Origin: Soonwooa sp.
GTDB lineage: Bacteria; Bacteroidota; Bacteroidia; Flavobacteriales; Weeksellaceae
Assembly (NCBI RefSeq): GCF_030151385.1
Contig: NZ_JASLDS010000061.1
Span: 11,187-75,186, forward strand
Direction: 5' to 3'
DNA: 64,000 nt
The translations under genes were made by a program, and so were the position numbers. Positions 59,435 through 64,000 of the stretch are shown one piece after another. The notes below the pieces were generated by a model, which ran no database searches, was not told where the DNA came from, and saw only the letters and a program-made list of their open reading frames with translations. Every line of letters begins with the position of its first letter. Position 1 is the first letter of the stretch.

Positions 59435-62008
59435 ATGTCCAAAAATCTAGTTATCGTTGAGTCACCAGCAAAAGCAAAAACCATCCAAAAGTATCTTGGT
59501 AAGGATTTCGAAGTGAAGTCTAGCTTCGGTCACATAAGGGATTTGCCTAAGAAAGGTATGGGAATCGACTTGTCGTCTTTCACACCAGATTATGAGGTTT
59601 CTCCAGATAAAAAGAAATTAGTTACTGAGCTTAAGGCCGCTGTTAAAAAAGCCGATATGGTTTGGTTAGCATCCGATGAGGACCGCGAAGGAGAAGCTAT
59701 TGCTTGGCATTTAGCAGAAGAACTGAAATTAAAACCAGACAACAGAAAGCGTATTGTTTTTCACGAGATTACTAAGAATGCAATTCTTAAGGCAATTGAA
59801 AATCCACGTGATATTGACCAAAACTTAGTTAATGCACAGCAGGCAAGACGTGTTTTGGATAGAATAGTAGGTTTCGAAATGTCACCAGTTCTTTGGAAAA
59901 AAGTGAAACCAGGACTTTCAGCTGGTAGAGTACAATCCGTTGCGGTGCGTTTGGTTGTGGAGCGCGAAAAAGAAATTAGACATTTCAAACCAACGGCGAG
60001 TTTTAAGGTTGATGCCGTTTTCCTAAACGATGGAAGCCAAGAAATTGCTGCAAAATTAAAAAAAGACTTTTCTAAAGAATCCGAAGCGGAACAATTTTTA
60101 GAACAAGCAAAAAATACAGAGTTCAAAGTTCTTAATGTTGAAACAAAGCCAGGGACGCGTTCTGCGTCGGCACCGTTTACAACATCAACTTTGCAACAAG
60201 AGGCATCTTCTCGTTTGGGTTATAATGTGACGACTACGATGCGTTTGGCGCAGCGTCTATACGAAGAAGGTTTTATCACATATATGAGAACGGATTCCGT
60301 GAATCTTTCTCAAGAAGCGATTAATGGTGCAAAAGCGCAAATCCTTTCGGAGTATGGAGCAGACTATTCGCAACCAAGAAATTATACAACCAAATCTGCT
60401 TCTGCACAAGAAGCACACGAGGCGATTCGCCCGACTGATTTTGGTATTAAAACAATTGGGGATGTACAATTGAGCAAATTGTATCAATTGATTTATCGTC
60501 GAACTTTAGCTTCGCAAATGTCGAATGCTAAAATTGAGAAAACCGTTATCGAAATCGGAAACCCGAGCTTGCCTCAACATTTTGAAGCGCAAGGAGAAGT
60601 CATTGTTTTTGATGGTTTCCTAAAAGCTTACGGAATCGTGAAAACCGAAGAGGATGACGAGGAGAACAACGAAAAACTACTTCCGAAAGTTAAAATCGGA
60701 GAAGTTTTAGATTATAAAAAAATTAAAGCTTCAGAAAAATTCACCAAGCCAAGTGCACGTTACACGGAAGCAGGTTTGGTTAGAAAGCTTGAAGAATTAG
60801 GTATTGGTCGTCCGTCGACGTACGCACCAACAATTCAGACTATTCAAAATCGTGAATATGTTGACAAACGTGAAATCGAACCTCAAACGCGAGAAGTGGT
60901 TCGTATTTCGTTGACGAAAGGCGCAATCAAAAAAGAAGTTCTTGACGAAAAATTTGGTGGAGATAAAAATAAATTTGTTCCAACAGATATTGGTGAAGTA
61001 GTTAATGATTTCTTGATTGATAATTTTCAAGAGATTTTAGATTACGGCTTTACAGCACGTGTTGAAGGGAGTTTTGACGAAATTGCTGATGGTTCTGAAG
61101 AGTGGAAAAAAATGATGACGGATTTCTATTCGAAGTTTCACCCAAGAATTGAAGATGTTGAAGAAAATGCAGAACGTGCAACTGGAGAACGTATTTTGGG
61201 TGTCGATCCAAAATCGGGGAAACAAGTTCACGCAAGAATTGGTCGTTTTGGACCGATGATTCAGATTGGTGAGCAAGATGATGAGGAGAAGCCGATTTTT
61301 GCATCATTGATGAGTGGTCAAAATATTGCGACCATTACATTGGAAGAGGCTTTAGAATTGTTTAGACTTCCATTTGATCTTAATGATTTCGAATCTCAGA
61401 CTGTTACAATTGGCGTTGGACGTTTTGGACCTTATGTTAAATGGGGCGAAACTTATATTTCGATTCCAAAAGGCGAAGATCCATTATCAGTTGACCAAGG
61501 TCGTGCAGAAGAGATTATTAGAGAAAAGCAAAAAGCTGATGCGCCGATTGCCAATTATAAAGGCGAACCTGTAACTAAAGGAACTGGACGTTTTGGACCA
61601 TTTATCAAGTATAAATCAATTTACGTAAACGTTCCTAAAAAGTACGATTTCAACAATCTTTCACAATCGGATATTGTTGAGTTAATCGATGCTAAACTAG
61701 AAAAAGAAGCCAATCGCTACATTCAGCAATGGGAGGATGAAAAAATTGCCTTGGAAAATGGACGTTGGGGCGCTTTCATTAAGTTCGGAAAAGCAAATCT
61801 TAAAATTCCGAAAAGAGCAGATGGCGAAAAATACGATGCTGAAGAATTAAAGCAAATTGATTTGGAAACGGTAAAAGCTTGGATTAAGGAGCAAGACCCA
61901 AAAGCTTTTGAAACCAAGAAAAAAGCGCCAGCCAAAAAACCTACTGCTAAAAAGACAACCACAGCAAAGAAAACAACGACGACTAAAAAAGCTAGTCCTA
62001 AAAAATAG
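59435..62008 (+). CDS. topA: DNA topoisomerase I with Lys-rich tail
   Basis: 857 aa type IA topoisomerase that relaxes negative supercoils. The Toprim domain has VIVESPAKAKTIQKYLG and ASDEDREGEAIAWHL; the catalytic Tyr is Y283 in FITYMRTDSVNLS; the central region includes GIGRPSTYAPTI. In place of Cys4 zinc fingers the C-terminus carries several repeated GRFGPxIKxG-type units (for example TIGVGRFGPYVKWGETY and TKGTGRFGPFIKYKSIY). The final 30 residues are a Lys/Ala/Thr tail. This C-terminal type is common in Bacteroidota. Confidence 0.96.
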   Translation: MSKNLVIVESPAKAKTIQKYLGKDFEVKSSFGHIRDLPKKGMGIDLSSFTPDYEVSPDKKKLVTELKAAVKKADMVWLASDEDREGEAIAWHLAEELKLKPDNRKRIVFHEITKNAILKAIENPRDIDQNLVNAQQARRVLDRIVGFEMSPVLWKKVKPGLSAGRVQSVAVRLVVEREKEIRHFKPTASFKVDAVFLNDGSQEIAAKLKKDFSKESEAEQFLEQAKNTEFKVLNVETKPGTRSASAPFTTSTLQQEASSRLGYNVTTTMRLAQRLYEEGFITYMRTDSVNLSQEAINGAKAQILSEYGADYSQPRNYTTKSASAQEAHEAIRPTDFGIKTIGDVQLSKLYQLIYRRTLASQMSNAKIEKTVIEIGNPSLPQHFEAQGEVIVFDGFLKAYGIVKTEEDDEENNEKLLPKVKIGEVLDYKKIKASEKFTKPSARYTEAGLVRKLEELGIGRPSTYAPTIQTIQNREYVDKREIEPQTREVVRISLTKGAIKKEVLDEKFGGDKNKFVPTDIGEVVNDFLIDNFQEILDYGFTARVEGSFDEIADGSEEWKKMMTDFYSKFHPRIEDVEENAERATGERILGVDPKSGKQVHARIGRFGPMIQIGEQDDEEKPIFASLMSGQNIATITLEEALELFRLPFDLNDFESQTVTIGVGRFGPYVKWGETYISIPKGEDPLSVDQGRAEEIIREKQKADAPIANYKGEPVTKGTGRFGPFIKYKSIYVNVPKKYDFNNLSQSDIVELIDAKLEKEANRYIQQWEDEKIALENGRWGAFIKFGKANLKIPKRADGEKYDAEELKQIDLETVKAWIKEQDPKAFETKKKAPAKKPTAKKTTTAKKTTTTKKASPKK

Positions 62009-62010
62009 AA

Positions 62011-62046
62011 AAAAAGCCATTTGCAATATTTTGTAGATGGCTTTTT
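62011..62046 (+). terminator. topA terminator
   Basis: Stem AAAAAGCCAT / ATGGCTTTTT (10 bp) with a 16-base loop and a T-run on the plus strand, immediately after the topA stop. Confidence 0.85.
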
Positions 62047-62081
62047 TATTGTTAAATTGTGTTGTCCAAAATTTTAGTACA

Positions 62082-62981
62082 ATGTCTGATATCAAAATCC
62101 TCGATTTACAATTTCTCGATACGCCACATGCGATTGGTTCATTTTTAATTGAAAGCCAAGATGGTTTGATCCTTATTGAATCGGGACCAGAGTCAACTTT
62201 CGAACATTTAAAATCAGCCATCGAAAATCTTAATTTTCGTTTGGAAGATATCAAACATGTTTTTTTGACGCATATTCATTTTGATCACGCAGGCGCAGCT
62301 TGGAAGTTTGCAGATTTGGGTGCCAAAATTTATGTCCATCCCATCGGTTATCCACATTTGTTGGATCCAGAAAAGTTGTGGAATTCTGCAAAAATGATTT
62401 ATGGCGACGATATGGACAGGCTTTGGGGTAAGATGGAACCAATTGCTGAAGCTAATCTTGTTCAGGTTGACGATAACGATGTTATTAAAATTGGAGAACA
62501 CGAGTTTAAAACGATTTACACGCCTGGCCACGCTATTCATCACAATTCTTATAAGCTTGGTAATGTCATTTTTACTGGAGATGTCGGTGGAGTCAAAATC
62601 GGAAATCATCCTGTCGTTCCGCCTTGTCCGCCTCCCGATATCAACATCGAATTGTGGAAACAGTCTTTGGATAAGCTCGATGGCGAAAATGCCGAAGCTT
62701 TTTATCTTACGCATTTTGGTCGGCAAGAGAATACAAAACAACACACGCAAGAACTTCAAGCTGTTTTAGATAGTTGGGCGAACTGGATAAAACCATACTT
62801 TGAAAATGGAACATCACCAGAAGATATAACGCCAAAGTTTATGGAATACACGCAAAATCAACTTCGCGAAAAAGGATTAACACCAGAAGAAATTCAAGTT
62901 TACGAATATGCGAATCCCAGCTGGATGTCTGTTTCTGGGCTTTTACGTTATTGGAAGTTAAAGCAACAAGGCCGAATTTAA
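62082..62981 (+). CDS. MBL-fold metallo-hydrolase
   Basis: 299 aa from the ATG at 62082 (MSDIKILDLQFLDTPHAIGS); an upstream ATG at 62037 would cover the terminator hairpin and is rejected. The zinc motif is H64-I-H66-F-D68-H69, with later ligands in YTPGHAIHHNSY (His), IFTGDVGG (Asp) and YLTHFGR (His). The glyoxalase-II-like layout is clear but the substrate is not. It has no partner gene. It is the last gene before about 1 kb of noncoding DNA. Confidence 0.88.
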   Translation: MSDIKILDLQFLDTPHAIGSFLIESQDGLILIESGPESTFEHLKSAIENLNFRLEDIKHVFLTHIHFDHAGAAWKFADLGAKIYVHPIGYPHLLDPEKLWNSAKMIYGDDMDRLWGKMEPIAEANLVQVDDNDVIKIGEHEFKTIYTPGHAIHHNSYKLGNVIFTGDVGGVKIGNHPVVPPCPPPDINIELWKQSLDKLDGENAEAFYLTHFGRQENTKQHTQELQAVLDSWANWIKPYFENGTSPEDITPKFMEYTQNQLREKGLTPEEIQVYEYANPSWMSVSGLLRYWKLKQQGRI

Positions 62982-62990
62982 TTTTTTTTT

Positions 62991-63154
62991 CGGGCAATCC
63001 TCGCGCTTGGCTGAGTCTTTGCTAGCTCGGTCGGGCTGTCCGCTGTATCTTGGAAGCTTCGCTCGGTTGTCTATGCTTCGGTTGCTACGCCCCGAGGCAC
63101 CGCCGCCTCGCTTCGCTCCAAGGATGCCGCTTCCATCCCTATTGCGGGTGAGAG
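62991..63154. repeat. GC-rich REP-like element
   Basis: Locally about 60 percent GC in a window that is otherwise AT-rich. It begins CGGGCAATCCTCGCGC and contains GGGCTGTCCGCTGTATCTTGG and, 60 bases later, CCAAGGATGCCGCTTCCATC. These pair over CTTGG / CCAAG. The layout (TCCGCT-x-ATC, hairpin, GGAT-x-CCGCT-x-ATC) is that of the 7771-7860 element. An open frame through it at 63007 is spurious. Confidence 0.7.
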
Positions 63155-63236
63155 ATAATTATTTGATTTACGATTTTAGATTTACGAATTACGATTTTGA
63201 AATCTCCACTTCCAAGTTTCCACTTAAATACCCAGC

Positions 63237-63438
63237 AAATCTTTTGTTCCCTTTTGTGGTCAGGCTTATCTACATAAACAAACATTGTTTTTCATATATA
63301 AGCTTTGCGCTTTAGTTTCTCTTAGAAACAGAATGATAAATAAAAAATCTTTTGTTTCCTTTTGTGGTTAAACTTATCTACATAAACAAACCTTGTCTTT
63401 CATATATAAGCTTTGCGCCTTAGTTTCTCATAAAAGCA
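63237..63438. repeat. two direct copies with a 108-bp period
   Basis: Copies start at 63237 and 63345 and share AAATCTTTTGTT-CC-TTTTGTGGT, CTTATCTACATAAACAAAC and CATATATAAGCTTTGCGC, with a few substitutions. A third partial trace (GAATCTTTTGTATTCTTTTG) is near 63558, after a second copy of CTCCACTTCCAAGTTTCCA (63203 and 63538). No coding potential is seen. Confidence 0.9.
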
Positions 63439-63662
63439 AAAGACAATTAAAAAAAACTTTGTATCGCTTTGCGATAAATTTTGCTAGTTGGCCTTCATAA
63501 CGACTTATAAAAACCTAAGTGGTTTGACGAAGTTAATCTCCACTTCCAAGTTTCCATGAATCTTTTGTATTCTTTTGTGGTTATCGCAAAACGAACAATC
63601 AAAAATAAACTGATCTGAAAACAAGTGAGTTAAAGTTAAATTAAAAAATAGTTTACAAAAAG

Positions 63663-63695
63663 TTTGGATTGGGAGGGGGAAAGAAACTACTTTTG
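63663..63695 (+). promoter_or_regulatory. rRNA-type promoter P1
   Basis: TTTG (63663-63666), 21-base spacer, TACTTTTG (63688-63695), then GCACTCGCAAATC. First of three tandem consensus promoters before the window end. The region 63439-63662 upstream is AT-rich with nothing else recognised. Confidence 0.8.
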
Positions 63696-63802
63696 CACTC
63701 GCAAATCAGAAGTGGTAAGCAGCGCAGAAGATACTAGAAACAATAATAAAAAGAAACGAAACAAATGCTTTTCGGGTTAAGAAAAAAAAACTTGAAAAAA
63801 CA

Positions 63803-63834
63803 TTTGCGAGATTCGGAAAAAGTTTTTAGTTTTG
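63803..63834 (+). promoter_or_regulatory. rRNA-type promoter P2
   Basis: TTTG (63803-63806), 20-base spacer, TAGTTTTG (63827-63834), then GCACTCGCAAATC, as in P1. The -7 box lies 139 bases after that of P1. Downstream it also shares CAAGCA-GCGCAG with the bases after P1. Confidence 0.82.
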
Positions 63835-63940
63835 CACTCGCAAATCAGAAATGACAAGCAAGCGCAGGAGATAATTAAAACGAGTATTTAGATTTAGTAA
63901 ATGGGTTTAGGGTGTTTGAAAAAAAAAACTTTTAAAAACA

Positions 63941-63972
63941 TTTGCGTAGGTCGGAAAAAGTTTTTACTTTTG
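63941..63972 (+). promoter_or_regulatory. rRNA-type promoter P3
   Basis: TTTG (63941-63944), 20-base spacer, TACTTTTG (63965-63972), then GCACTCGCAAATC. The -7 box lies 138 bases after that of P2. The window ends 28 bases later with no gene visible. Tandem strong promoters of this kind usually drive rRNA, so a 16S-23S-5S operon is expected just downstream; that is inference. Confidence 0.82.
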
Positions 63973-64000
63973 CACTCGCAAATCGGCAGAAAGATGACAG

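Noticed and set aside
63007..63315. 102-codon frame through the GC-rich repeat
   Set aside because: It is made of repeat DNA with Arg/Leu/Pro-rich shadow composition; unlike any other coding region in the window.

Overview
The window is low-GC, gene-dense DNA from a member of the Bacteroidota, most likely a flavobacterium of the Chryseobacterium/Weeksellaceae type. This rests on the family content (type 9 secretion sorting domains, a GLPGLI protein, DUF4293, an LptE/TPR pair, a Rho factor with a long disordered insert, DUF1016 nucleases) and on promoters of the Bacteroidota form TTTG-N19-21-TAnnTTTG. Genus-level assignment is inference. I found no tRNA, complete rRNA, CRISPR array, IS element or prophage.

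Layout. 1-1159 is the 5' part of hemA, cut by the window edge. 1416-7759 is the rod-shape operon mreB-mreC-mreD-mrdA-rodA, followed by a VanX-type dipeptidase lipoprotein. 7771-10047 is a small family of exported TonB-C-like proteins made by local duplication; the first copy is interrupted by an in-frame TGA where its relatives have Trp. 10202-17066 holds miaB, a DUF1016/PDDEXK nuclease, a small exported protein, a sigma-54-type activator, lptE and an acidic repeat/TPR protein. 17078-18529 is a NarL-type two-component system with a palindrome beside its promoter. 18809-26701 has an M48 protease and an RDD protein diverging from a spoIIM-DUF4129-DUF4350-moxR-DUF58 cluster. 26794-32740 has an OsmC protein, a 2OG-Fe oxygenase, rho and a DUF4293 protein with interleaved divergent promoters, and an MsbA-like exporter. 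32744-36299 has csaA, a T9SS cargo protein, a HEMLH protein and a pair of mutually similar membrane proteins. 36335-42667 is a suf operon (iscA/sufA-like, a secreted protein, sufB, sufC, a second DUF1016 nuclease, sufD). 42861-49183 has a GLPGLI protein, trpS, two TPR regulators and a second T9SS cargo. 49292-51727 is a LytTR two-component operon headed by two tiny membrane proteins and an unlisted 21-residue amphipathic peptide. 51831-57677 has sanA-like, lspA, small genes, a DksA-like protein and ileS. 58051-62981 has an EpsG-like polymerase, topA and an MBL-fold hydrolase. The last kilobase is noncoding: a GC-rich repeat, a 108-bp direct repeat, and three tandem strong promoters that very probably drive an rRNA operon just past the window end.

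Most of the window is housekeeping: cell elongation, peptidoglycan and LPS assembly, Fe-S assembly, aminoacylation and DNA topology. The least ordinary items are (a) covarying palindromes at a 36-bp period in the coding sequence of the DUF1016 linker, with a fifth example in the second DUF1016 gene inside the suf operon, (b) the 21-residue peptide at the head of the LytTR operon, (c) the Trp-to-TGA interrupted TonB-C-like gene, (d) the interleaved rho/DUF4293 promoters, and (e) the triplicated promoter array. All family calls come from reading motifs by eye; no database search was run.
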